From contig JAFGRS010000126.1 of the NCBI GenBank assembly GCA_016935045.1, positions 1 through 17,016 on the forward strand: a DNA stretch of 17,016 bases, written 5' to 3'. Of this stretch, positions 1-5,630 are shown piece by piece. The notes beneath the pieces are model-generated. The model saw nothing but the letters and a program-made list of their open reading frames with translations. It did no database searches and was not told the origin of the DNA. Each line of letters opens with the position of its first letter. Positions within the stretch are counted from its first letter, which is position 1. The translations under genes were made by a program, and so were the position numbers. The stretch comes from Lentisphaeria bacterium. Its GTDB lineage: Bacteria > Verrucomicrobiota > Lentisphaeria > Oligosphaerales > JAFGRS01.

Positions 1-103
1 ACGCTCGCGCGCCAGGCGACAGGATGCTCGCGAGGATCATGGTGTCGTTGGCGGCAGACTCCACTGAGGGGTTACAACGCAGGAGGATTCCTCGGTGAAA
101 ACC

Positions 104-167
104 CGAAGGGCTCGGGAACGGCTCGGCAGGAGCCCTTCGACGGGGCTCAGTGCCTCGAACCTGTCGA
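104..167. repeat. Two overlapping inverted repeats (alternative hairpins)
   Basis: CGAAGGGCTC at 104-113 pairs perfectly with GAGCCCTTCG at 130-139 (10-bp stem, 16-nt loop). TCGACGGG at 137-144 pairs with CCTGTCGA at 160-167 (8 bp with one G-T pair, 15-nt loop). The stems share bases 137-139, so they exclude each other. From memory, and not checkable here, the CCTTCGACGGGGCTCAG / CCTGTCGAG style of sequence resembles short palindromic repeats scattered between genes in many bacterial genomes. No T-run follows, so it is not a standard terminator. Confidence 0.5.
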
Positions 168-241
168 GACGGCTTCGCCCGCCACCACGCTGTGCCTGCC
201 CGCGACCGGAGGGCTGACCTCCTCGCAGACGGCGGCGGCGG

Positions 242-385
242 CGCGTTTTCCGGTCGCGGGAGCGGTGCCGGTGTCCGGAAAACGGTCTCGGAGGCATGGC
301 GGCGGCGGGGCGCGTTTTCCGGTCGCGGGAGCGGTGCCGGTGTCCGGAAAACGGTCTCGGGGGCATGACGCCGGCGGGGCGCGTT
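242..385. repeat. 69-bp tandem repeat, two full copies plus a start
   Basis: Copies at 242-310 and 311-379 differ at only three of 69 positions, and a third copy begins at 380 (CGCGTT) and breaks off. Each copy carries a perfect 10-bp inverted repeat, CGTTTTCCGG...CCGGAAAACG, with a 21-nt loop (244-253/275-284 and 313-322/344-353). The bases before copy 1 (GGCGGCGGCG) match the end of a unit, so the array may once have been longer. It looks like duplicated hairpin DNA, not protein-coding sequence. Confidence 0.85.
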
Positions 386-465
386 GGGATCCTGAAACAG
401 CCCTGCGCGTGGCAGACCTTCCGGCCGAGCGGAGTGGGCGTGGTGCGATCCTGATCGATTCATGA

Positions 466-605
466 ACCACGAATGGACGCGAATGAGCACCAATGGGCGC
501 AACGGGTTCGGGCACCGGGGGCGGCAGACGGGTCACTCCCGTTGCGTCCCAGTCCAACGCCCCACAACTGCTTCTCATCCGTGTGGATTCGTGTCCCTTC
601 GTGGT
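466..605. repeat. Inverted pair of a 19-bp motif, 140 bp end to end
   Basis: ACCACGAATGGACGCGAAT at 466-484 is matched on the other strand by the reverse complement of 587-605, ACCACGAAGGGACACGAAT (17 of 19 identical). The 102 bp between the arms have no recognisable gene. From memory, ACCACGAA-GGACACGAAT type motifs recur between genes in PVC genomes; that is not verifiable here. Related degenerate copies occur at 4804-4822 and 5065-5074. Confidence 0.7.
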
Positions 606-659
606 ACTCCCGGGCATCGTCCAGGCTATAGTGTCCCCTTTCCGGCCCTGCGGGGGGTA

Positions 660-680
660 TGCCTCCCGGGGGTGGAGGCA
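660..680. promoter_or_regulatory. Hairpin in the likely phospholipase leader
   Basis: TGCCTCC at 660-666 pairs with GGAGGCA at 674-680 around a 7-nt loop. It lies about 125 nt upstream of the phospholipase start. Its 5' side is GC-rich and no T-run follows, so it could be a leader structure or chance in GC-rich DNA. Confidence 0.3.
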
Positions 681-794
681 GGAGCGGCGTTGCGGTCTGC
701 GGAAAGCAACGTGCTGCCCGTCTCGGAATCGTCGGGACCGCCCCGCAAGGCTCGCGAGGACGCTCGCGTTCCAGACCATTTCGGGACGGTTTGC

Positions 795-799
795 AGGAG
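795..799 (+). promoter_or_regulatory. Ribosome binding site that sets the pldA start
   Basis: AGGAG sits 1 nt before an ATG at 801 but 7 nt before the in-frame ATG at 807. The spacing favours 807, which also gives a compact signal peptide. The open frame extends up to 462, but that stretch crosses the inverted repeat at 466-605 and reads as non-coding. Confidence 0.7.
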
Positions 800-806
800 A
801 ATGGCC

Positions 807-2003
807 ATGGCATGGCGTGCACTGCGGTTCCTGGGACTCGTCCTGGTCCTGGGAACGGGTTTGCTTCGGGGCGGGAGCGAGACGGTGGAGTGGCTCGTCA
901 GTCCCTCCGTCGCCTCCGGCAGTCTTGTCCTGGTGCTTTGCGGCTTCAACGCGGCAACCACAGCGAGTGCCGCGTTTCTGCCTTCGGGCGTCTCCTGTCG
1001 GCTGACCAGTGCGGCTGGCGGTGCCTGGACGCTCGAGCTGGTCCAGGCCGCGCCATCGGCGGGGTCCATTGTGGTTCCCGGCCGGGGCTTTCACCGTGCC
1101 GAGTACCGGGGTCCTCTTCCCGCCGGGGCGCAGGGCATGCTGCGTGGCGAGGTGGTCGGAGTCCAGGCTCCTCCCTTCCTGCTGCCGCCGCCGGATGGCT
1201 CCCCGGGCGTTCCTGCGCTGCCTGCGGCCGCGGCCGGCGCCGGGATGTCTCCGGGGCTTCCGGTGGCGCCTGTCCCGGCGCCGGCGCTGCGGGACTACTT
1301 CCGGAACTTCTCCGCCCGCGAGCCGGTGTACTTTGCCGTGGGCCTTGGCGAGAAACTCGACGCCAAGTTCCAGGTCAGCCTGAAGTACGCCATCTTCGGG
1401 ACCTCCCGCAGCGGCCTCTGCCGGGATCTCTATTTCGGCTATAGCCAGACATCACTCTGGGATGTGGAAACGGACTCCGCCCCATTCCACGACACCAGCT
1501 ACCGGCCGGCGCTGCTGTACTATCGCCAGGGTACCGAACGGGAAGGGGCTCTGTCCCGGATCGACATCGAGGCTGGTTACGAGCACGAGTCGAACGGCAA
1601 GGCCGGTTCCGACTCGCGCAGCGTCAACATCGTCTACGTGAAACCCAGTTTCCGCTTCGGGGATCCCGACCGACTCGCCCTGACGATCGCACCCAGGCTC
1701 TACGCCTACACCGGCAAGAGCGACAACCCCGACATCCCGCAGTACCGCGGCTACTGTGACCTGGGCCTGGCCCTCGAAGACCACCACCGGGGATGGCTGC
1801 TCTCGGCCACCTTGCGCAAGGGGACCCGGGGAAGCTACGGCTCGGCGGAGGTTGCCCTGGCCTATCCCATGCGGCGGATTCTCCCGTCCGCCCCCGAGGC
1901 GGACATCCTGCTGCAGTATTTCAGCGGCTACGGGGAGGGCATCCTTGACTACGATCAGCGCTTCGACCCGCAGTTGCGCATCGGCGTGCAACTGGTGCGC
2001 TGA
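807..2003 (+). CDS. pldA: Outer membrane phospholipase A (OMPLA) with N-terminal extension
   Basis: This is a 398-residue outer-membrane beta-barrel enzyme predicted to hydrolyse acyl chains of phospholipids and lysophospholipids (PLA1/PLA2 activity). A signal peptide (MAWRALRFLGLVLVLGTG) leads. Residues about 25-120 form an extra beta-rich, non-barrel region, followed by a Pro/Ala-rich linker to about 160; the barrel domain covers about 163-398. The catalytic triad is visible in YEHESNGKAGSDSRSVN: His260, Ser262 and Asn274, with the same 2- and 12-residue steps as His142, Ser144 and Asn156 of E. coli PldA, and Ser270 at the position of Ser152. YFGYSQTSLWDV and FHDTSYRP also match the family. 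It is longer than E. coli PldA because of the extension. The next gene starts 66 nt downstream on the same strand and encodes another secreted hydrolase, so an operon is plausible. The assignment is secure; the role of the extension is unknown. Confidence 0.9.
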   Translation: MAWRALRFLGLVLVLGTGLLRGGSETVEWLVSPSVASGSLVLVLCGFNAATTASAAFLPSGVSCRLTSAAGGAWTLELVQAAPSAGSIVVPGRGFHRAEYRGPLPAGAQGMLRGEVVGVQAPPFLLPPPDGSPGVPALPAAAAGAGMSPGLPVAPVPAPALRDYFRNFSAREPVYFAVGLGEKLDAKFQVSLKYAIFGTSRSGLCRDLYFGYSQTSLWDVETDSAPFHDTSYRPALLYYRQGTEREGALSRIDIEAGYEHESNGKAGSDSRSVNIVYVKPSFRFGDPDRLALTIAPRLYAYTGKSDNPDIPQYRGYCDLGLALEDHHRGWLLSATLRKGTRGSYGSAEVALAYPMRRILPSAPEADILLQYFSGYGEGILDYDQRFDPQLRIGVQLVR

Positions 2004-2069
2004 AGAGTCGGAGGTCAGCCGTTCGGCTCGCCGCGGCACACCATCCACAACCAGGAGAGGAACCGATCG

Positions 2070-3002
2070 ATGAACCGTAAGCCCCACCGTCACTCCCCGC
2101 GCTTCTGCCTGGCCGCGTGTCTGCTCGCCGCCGTGATCGCGGTCCGCGTCCCCGCGCAGACCCTGCAACCCGCGCCCCCCGCCGCGGTCAACGCGCCGCC
2201 GGAAGGAGAACCCACCACCGCCGAGGAAGCAACGCTGCAGAAGAAGTACGGCGACAAGGTGACCATCGAGGCCTATCGGGCCTATCGCCGCCTCGTCGAG
2301 GGTCTGCCCGAGGACGAGAAGCGTTGGGAGGGCGTCCTCGAAGTCCAACTCGGGGGGTTCTACTTCCCCATTCATCTGCGTCAACGGCTGAAGCCGGACT
2401 TTCGCCCCGAGTCGTCCGAGTGGGGGTTCGTCCGCGACGATCCCGCCCTGCCACGGGTCCTTCTGATTGGCGACTCCATCTCGCGGGCCTATACCGTGCC
2501 CGTGCGGAGGGGTCTTGCCGGAAAGGCCAATGTCCATCGCGCACCCGCCAACTGCGGCCCCACCGACAGCGGCTTGAGGAACATGGACACCTGGCTCGAC
2601 CAGGGCACCCGCGCCTGGGACATCATCCACTTCAATTTCGGCATCCACGACCGCAGGAAGACAGCCGAGGAATACGCCGCGAACCTCGACAGGGTCATCG
2701 GCCGCCTGCAACAGACCGGCGCAACCCTCGTGTGGGCCAGGACAACCCCCTTCGGACCGAATATCGCCCGGGGCGAGGACGAAAGCATCCCCTTGAACCG
2801 CGTCGCGGACGAGGTCGTCCGCAGGCACGGCATTGCGGTCTGCGACCTGCACTCGGCCGTCATCGGCAGGATCGCCGAAGTGCAGGGCAGTGATCACACC
2901 CACTTCCAGGCCGAGGGCGTGCGCCTGCTGGCGGAACAGGTCGTCAAGACCCTCGCTGCCTGCCTCGGGGAAGCACGGGGCGCGCAGGCACCGGGGGAGT
3001 GA
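2070..3002 (+). CDS. Secreted SGNH/GDSL-family hydrolase
   Basis: This 310-residue protein belongs to the SGNH hydrolase superfamily of esterases and lipases. A signal peptide (basic start, then FCLAACLLAAVIAV, cleavage near AQ30) directs it out of the cytoplasm. Residues about 31-110 are a Pro/Glu-rich and helical lead-in. The catalytic domain starts at about 128: block I is LLIGDSIS with nucleophile Ser136, block III is HFNFGIHD with Asn189, and block V is SDHTHF with Asp275 and His278 of the catalytic pair. The block II glycine is probably in the ANCGPTDSG stretch (160-168). An AGGAGAGG ribosome site at 2053-2060 fixes the ATG at 2070. Members act on acyl esters, including acetyl groups on polysaccharides; glycosidase neighbours make carbohydrate esterase activity attractive, while the phospholipase upstream allows a lipid role. 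The substrate is not resolved. Confidence 0.85.
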   Translation: MNRKPHRHSPRFCLAACLLAAVIAVRVPAQTLQPAPPAAVNAPPEGEPTTAEEATLQKKYGDKVTIEAYRAYRRLVEGLPEDEKRWEGVLEVQLGGFYFPIHLRQRLKPDFRPESSEWGFVRDDPALPRVLLIGDSISRAYTVPVRRGLAGKANVHRAPANCGPTDSGLRNMDTWLDQGTRAWDIIHFNFGIHDRRKTAEEYAANLDRVIGRLQQTGATLVWARTTPFGPNIARGEDESIPLNRVADEVVRRHGIAVCDLHSAVIGRIAEVQGSDHTHFQAEGVRLLAEQVVKTLAACLGEARGAQAPGE

Positions 3003-3093
3003 CAGCAGCCCTGCGCCGCGGACACGGCAGGCAATCCCAGGCAGGGCCTCGCGGACACAGAGGCGGCTGTACGGACTGCTCTCAGGCGACTGG

Positions 3094-3136
3094 GGATCCC
3101 TTGTTGGGGGATCCGGGACTCTCCGGCGGCCCGGAG
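3094..3136. terminator. Two hairpins between convergent genes
   Basis: GGATCCC at 3094-3100 pairs with GGGATCC at 3108-3114 (7-bp stem, 7-nt loop). CTCCGG at 3121-3126 pairs with CCGGAG at 3131-3136 (6-bp stem, 4-nt loop). They lie 92-134 nt past the end of the SGNH gene and just past the end of the convergent GH43 gene. Neither is followed by a T-run on either strand, so they are plausible transcript-end structures but not classical intrinsic terminators. Confidence 0.4.
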
Positions 3137-3147
3137 CGGCTCCTGCT

Positions 3148-4767
3148 TCACGCGGGGCTCCCCTTCGGTCCGTCGTAGTCGTAGCGGAACCAGTCCACGT
3201 CGAGATGGCCCGCTTCCCGGCGGTCGTTCCAGCAGAAGAACCCGATGCGGTCGCCGGTCCACATGCCGAAGGCCAGGGCGAAGGCGGAGCCGAAGGGTTC
3301 GAAGTGCCTCCCGTCGAAGCTGTAGGAGAAGTCGGCCCGGTTGCCGACGTTGCCGGTCCGCAGCCACAGGGCGTCCACGGGGACGGCTGGCCCCATTGCA
3401 GGCTCCCCGTTGGCGCTGAAGAAGAGCCGCTTGGAACCGTCCTCCCCGACCCGGACGCCCAGCAGGTGGAACACCCCGCCGAAACGGACAAGCCCGGCGC
3501 ACTGGCCGGGGGCCATGCCATCGAGGTCGAAGCGGGCTACCGCCGTTCCCTTACCCGTCCCCATCATCCTCTGGCTCAGGGTGTTGCATGCCTTCCAGAA
3601 GCCACCTTCTCCCACCGGGACCCCGGCCCGCAGGCGCAGCCACCCCGGGCGTTCCATCAGGGACCAGTGGCTGTCGCGCGGGTTGTGATTCCATTCCCAC
3701 TGCGGCGCCAGGACGTCGCCGTCGAAATCGTCGTCCGTGGCCGGCGCGCAGACCGGGAAACCGTCGACCGGCTTGCGGAAATGCAGGACCGGTTCGCCGA
3801 TGCCGTCGCCGTCCACGTCCTTCCCGATGACGGGCCAGCCATCCACCCAGGCCACGGGTTCGAGCATCTGGGGGCGCCCCTGGAAAGGCGTGGGGACATT
3901 CTGGATGAGCTGGTGCATGTACCACCATGATCCATTCGGCGCCTGCAGGAGCGCGCCCTGGCTGCAACTGCGGATCACGCCGTTGCCGCGCTGCAGCACG
4001 ACCCTGTGCTCGAAGGGACCGTAGAGGCTGTTCGACGCGGACCGCAGCACGAGCTGTTTGCGGTCCCCGGTGTCGGCCTCGGGATGATCCGGGCGGTGCG
4101 GGTCCGGGCGGTACCACTGGGCCAGGAAGATGTACCAACGACCCTCGATGCGGTAGATCTTCGCCGCCTCGGCCCCCAGGCCGCGGTGGATGACGGCGCC
4201 CCCATCCAGCAGGTCGCGCCCGTCCCGACTCATGCGGAAGAGGCGGATCTCGTTGCCCCCTTCCCCGCGCCCGAAGTTGCAGACCATGTAGGCCTCGCCG
4301 GCCTCGTCGTCCCAGGCAACCCCGGGATCGGTCCAGCCGCTCTTCTCCAGCATCCGGTGCGGCTCGGTCCAGGGCCCCCGGATGTCTTCGGCGCTGCTCA
4401 TGTAGAGACCGGTGGTGGTGTCGATCTGGTAGCAGTACCAGCGCCCGTCGTGGTAGGCCAGGTCGCCCGCCCAGACGCCGAACTTGTAGCCGTCCATCCG
4501 ATCCCAGTCGTACTTCCGGTCCCAGCAGAGCCGGGGCCAGACATGCCCCAGGGCCCGCCAGTTGACCATGTCCCGGGACTCGAGGATGACCATCCCCGGG
4601 GACATGTGCTGTTTCGAGGAGATCATGTAGTAGGTCCCGCCCACCTGTTCGACGTCGACGTCGGGGTAGTCGGCATTGAGGATGGGGTTGCGGTAGGTGC
4701 CGTCGCCCTGGTCGCCCCAGCTCCCGGTCGTGCCTGCGGGACCGTTCTCTGTACCTTGCATGGACAT
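3148..4767 (-). CDS. Glycoside hydrolase family 43, beta-xylosidase-like
   Basis: This 539-residue enzyme has a five-bladed GH43 propeller followed by a beta-sandwich domain. Family members are inverting enzymes, usually beta-xylosidases or alpha-arabinofuranosidases. The three catalytic acids are visible: general base Asp36 in ADYPDVDV, pKa-tuning Asp147 in GWTDPGVAWDD, and general acid Glu200 in GAEAAKIYRIEGRWYI. SQGALLQAPNGSWWYMHQ (269-286) is a further family motif. From about 345, DDFDGDVLAPQWEWNHNP and WSLMERPGWLRLRA mark the C-terminal concanavalin-A-like domain of the two-domain beta-xylosidase type. The start at 4767 is set by GGGAG, 6 nt upstream; an in-frame ATG at 4836 lacks such a site. 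No signal peptide is visible, so it probably acts in the cytoplasm on imported oligosaccharides. The exact substrate is inference. Confidence 0.88.
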   Translation of the reverse strand: MSMQGTENGPAGTTGSWGDQGDGTYRNPILNADYPDVDVEQVGGTYYMISSKQHMSPGMVILESRDMVNWRALGHVWPRLCWDRKYDWDRMDGYKFGVWAGDLAYHDGRWYCYQIDTTTGLYMSSAEDIRGPWTEPHRMLEKSGWTDPGVAWDDEAGEAYMVCNFGRGEGGNEIRLFRMSRDGRDLLDGGAVIHRGLGAEAAKIYRIEGRWYIFLAQWYRPDPHRPDHPEADTGDRKQLVLRSASNSLYGPFEHRVVLQRGNGVIRSCSQGALLQAPNGSWWYMHQLIQNVPTPFQGRPQMLEPVAWVDGWPVIGKDVDGDGIGEPVLHFRKPVDGFPVCAPATDDDFDGDVLAPQWEWNHNPRDSHWSLMERPGWLRLRAGVPVGEGGFWKACNTLSQRMMGTGKGTAVARFDLDGMAPGQCAGLVRFGGVFHLLGVRVGEDGSKRLFFSANGEPAMGPAVPVDALWLRTGNVGNRADFSYSFDGRHFEPFGSAFALAFGMWTGDRIGFFCWNDRREAGHLDVDWFRYDYDGPKGSPA

Positions 4768-4803
4768 GATGCACTCCCTCGCGGCGTTACGAACAGATGG
4801 CTG

Positions 4804-4822
4804 ATTTCGTGTCTTTTCGCGG
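4804..4822 (+). repeat. Degenerate copy of the ACCACGAA-type repeat
   Basis: ATTTCGTGTCTTTTCGCGG resembles the right arm at 587-605, ATTCGTGTCCCTTCGTGGT, sharing the TTCGTGTC...TTCG.GG core. A shorter ATTCGTGTCC match at 5065-5074 abuts the end of the zinc-ribbon gene in the same orientation. Both are short enough that chance cannot be excluded. Confidence 0.4.
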
Positions 4823-4913
4823 ATTCGGCGGTCCATGAAGGAATCAGGCTCATCGTCTCAGCCGAATCTCCCTGACAGTAGAGGTGCCCGCGATGCCCTG
4901 CCTGCGCCTGCCT

Positions 4914-4927
4914 GTCGTGTCCACGAC
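4914..4927. promoter_or_regulatory. 14-bp inverted repeat upstream of GH43, possible operator
   Basis: GTCGTG at 4914-4919 and CACGAC at 4922-4927 form a perfect 6-2-6 palindrome about 150 bp upstream of the GH43 start. Dimeric repressors of sugar genes often bind such sites, but no regulator gene is in the window and chance is possible in GC-rich DNA. Confidence 0.25.
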
Positions 4928-5076
4928 GCGGAGAGGTGTCCGCACGGGCTGGCGCGGGCGCTCGAGGCAATTGCAGGACGATTCGTACCGCAGGGGATGC
5001 TGCCGCGGGACGCGTGCGGGCAGGTTCAGTGCCGGTGCGCCGGCCGCTGCAACCGTTGCTGGCGATTCGTGTCCGC

Positions 5077-5325
5077 CTATGGTCCCGCCGGCGGGTCCTT
5101 CTCCGGAGCGACCTCCTCCCTTTCCACCAGCCGCGCCTGGATGGTGCTCGGCGGCAGGCCTGATGGCTCGCGGCCCTGGGACATGGGCGCGGGGGCACGC
5201 GGCGGCACGACAGCCACCGGGGGAACCGTGAAGACGGCGCCACAGGTGGGGCACTCGCCCTGGGCTCCGGCCATGGCATCGTCCACACTCAGCCGCTGCC
5301 CGCAACTCGGACAGGGGAACTTCAT
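5077..5325 (-). CDS. Small Cys4 zinc-ribbon protein
   Basis: This 82-residue protein starts MKFPCPSCGQRLSVDD and has two cysteine knuckles, CPSC (residues 5-8) and CPTC (22-25), 13 residues apart, enough to bind one zinc ion in a zinc-ribbon fold. The rest is Pro/Ala/Glu-rich and looks disordered. The fold is often fused to membrane or regulatory domains; here it stands alone. Its function is unknown; such proteins may bind nucleic acid or protein partners. The ATG at 5325 is fixed by a perfect AGGAGG (complement of 5334-5339) 8 nt upstream; an in-frame ATG at 5367 has no such support. A promoter candidate lies at 5423-5452. It is divergent from the GH5-like gene and precedes GH43 on the same strand, with 309 nt between. 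Confidence 0.75.
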   Translation of the reverse strand: MKFPCPSCGQRLSVDDAMAGAQGECPTCGAVFTVPPVAVVPPRAPAPMSQGREPSGLPPSTIQARLVEREEVAPEKDPPAGP

Positions 5326-5333
5326 GGCCGATC

Positions 5334-5339
5334 CCTCCT
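5334..5339 (-). promoter_or_regulatory. Consensus ribosome binding site of the zinc-ribbon gene
   Basis: The minus strand reads AGGAGG here, 8 nt before the ATG at 5325. It decides between this start and the upstream in-frame ATG at 5367. Confidence 0.8.
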
Positions 5340-5422
5340 GCTGTGGGCGCCGAGACAAGCCAAACAAACCACGCTGCCGTCACGCCGACCCGCGGGCGCA
5401 ATCCGGTTCTTCTTCCTTCTGT

Positions 5423-5452
5423 ACTATAGCCGCGGTTCCGGGACTTCGGCAA
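5423..5452 (-). promoter_or_regulatory. Candidate sigma-70-type promoter for the zinc-ribbon gene
   Basis: On the minus strand a -35 box TTGCCG (complement of 5447-5452, 4 of 6 consensus bases) and a -10 box TATAGT (complement of 5423-5428, 5 of 6) are separated by 18 bp. Transcription would start near 5416, leaving a leader of about 90 nt. Confidence 0.45.
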
Positions 5453-5469
5453 CCCGGGCGAGCCGTCCG

Positions 5470-5499
5470 TTGGCGCAGCCGTATGGGTTCGGGTACAGT
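5470..5499 (+). promoter_or_regulatory. Weak candidate promoter for the GH5-like gene
   Basis: TTGGCG (5470-5475) and TACAGT (5494-5499), each 4 of 6 against consensus, are 18 bp apart. They would give a leader of about 125 nt containing the palindrome at 5549-5562. Confidence 0.28.
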
Positions 5500-5548
5500 T
5501 CGGGGCACCGCGGACATGACTTCGGCCGCGCGCGGGTGGACGTGGGGG

Positions 5549-5562
5549 GTGCCGCACGGCAC
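5549..5562. promoter_or_regulatory. 14-bp inverted repeat before the GH5-like gene, possible operator
   Basis: GTGCCG (5549-5554) and CGGCAC (5557-5562) form a perfect 6-2-6 palindrome about 70 bp upstream of the GTG start and downstream of the candidate promoter, a place where repressors commonly bind. The architecture matches the palindrome at 4914-4927, though not its sequence. Confidence 0.28.
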
Positions 5563-5630
5563 GCGCCGGCGGACGGATGCCGAGGCGACGCCGTTCGGCG
5601 CGGACGGGGTGAAGGAAAGGACGGGGTCCC

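Larger units (their letters stand above)
1..806. other. Gene-free leader region rich in repeats
   Basis: I find no convincing gene here. Short open frames exist on both strands, but they run through a 69-bp tandem repeat and resemble no family. What is present are repeats and hairpins, listed separately: overlapping inverted repeats at 104-167, a tandem repeat at 242-385, an inverted pair of a 19-bp motif at 466-605, and a hairpin at 660-680. A TATAGT hexamer at 627-632 could be a -10 box for the phospholipase gene, but no good -35 box lies 16-18 nt upstream of it. Positions 1-100 show nothing I can name. Confidence 0.6.
4768..5076. other. Intergenic stretch upstream of GH43
   Basis: No gene is evident in these 309 bases. 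They contain the GH43 ribosome site (complement of 4774-4778), two short stretches resembling the 466-605 repeat motif (4804-4822 and 5065-5074), and a 14-bp inverted repeat at 4914-4927. I see no convincing sigma-70 type promoter; GH43 could be read from its own unseen promoter or from that of the zinc-ribbon gene. Confidence 0.5.
5326..5630. other. Divergent promoter region, zinc ribbon / GH5-like
   Basis: These 305 bases separate two divergent genes. They carry the AGGAGG site of the zinc-ribbon gene (5334-5339), a candidate minus-strand promoter (5423-5452), a weaker plus-strand promoter (5470-5499), a 6-2-6 palindrome (5549-5562) and an AAGGAAAGG purine stretch (5612-5620) before the GTG start of the GH5-like gene. 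No gene is evident. Confidence 0.55.

Noticed and set aside
37..366. A minus-strand frame with internally repeated peptide
   Set aside because: The peptide repeat is only the 69-bp DNA repeat read as protein.
242..385. CRISPR-like array
   Set aside because: The units are contiguous, with no unique spacers between repeats, and no cas gene is present.
1452..3521. A long minus-strand frame opposite the phospholipase and SGNH genes
   Set aside because: It is antisense to two genes with clear catalytic motifs, and its translation reads as a shadow of them.
4768..4836. A longer GH43 N-terminus starting at 4836
   Set aside because: The extra 23 residues are family-unlike and lack a ribosome site, while the ATG at 4767 has GGGAG at ideal spacing.
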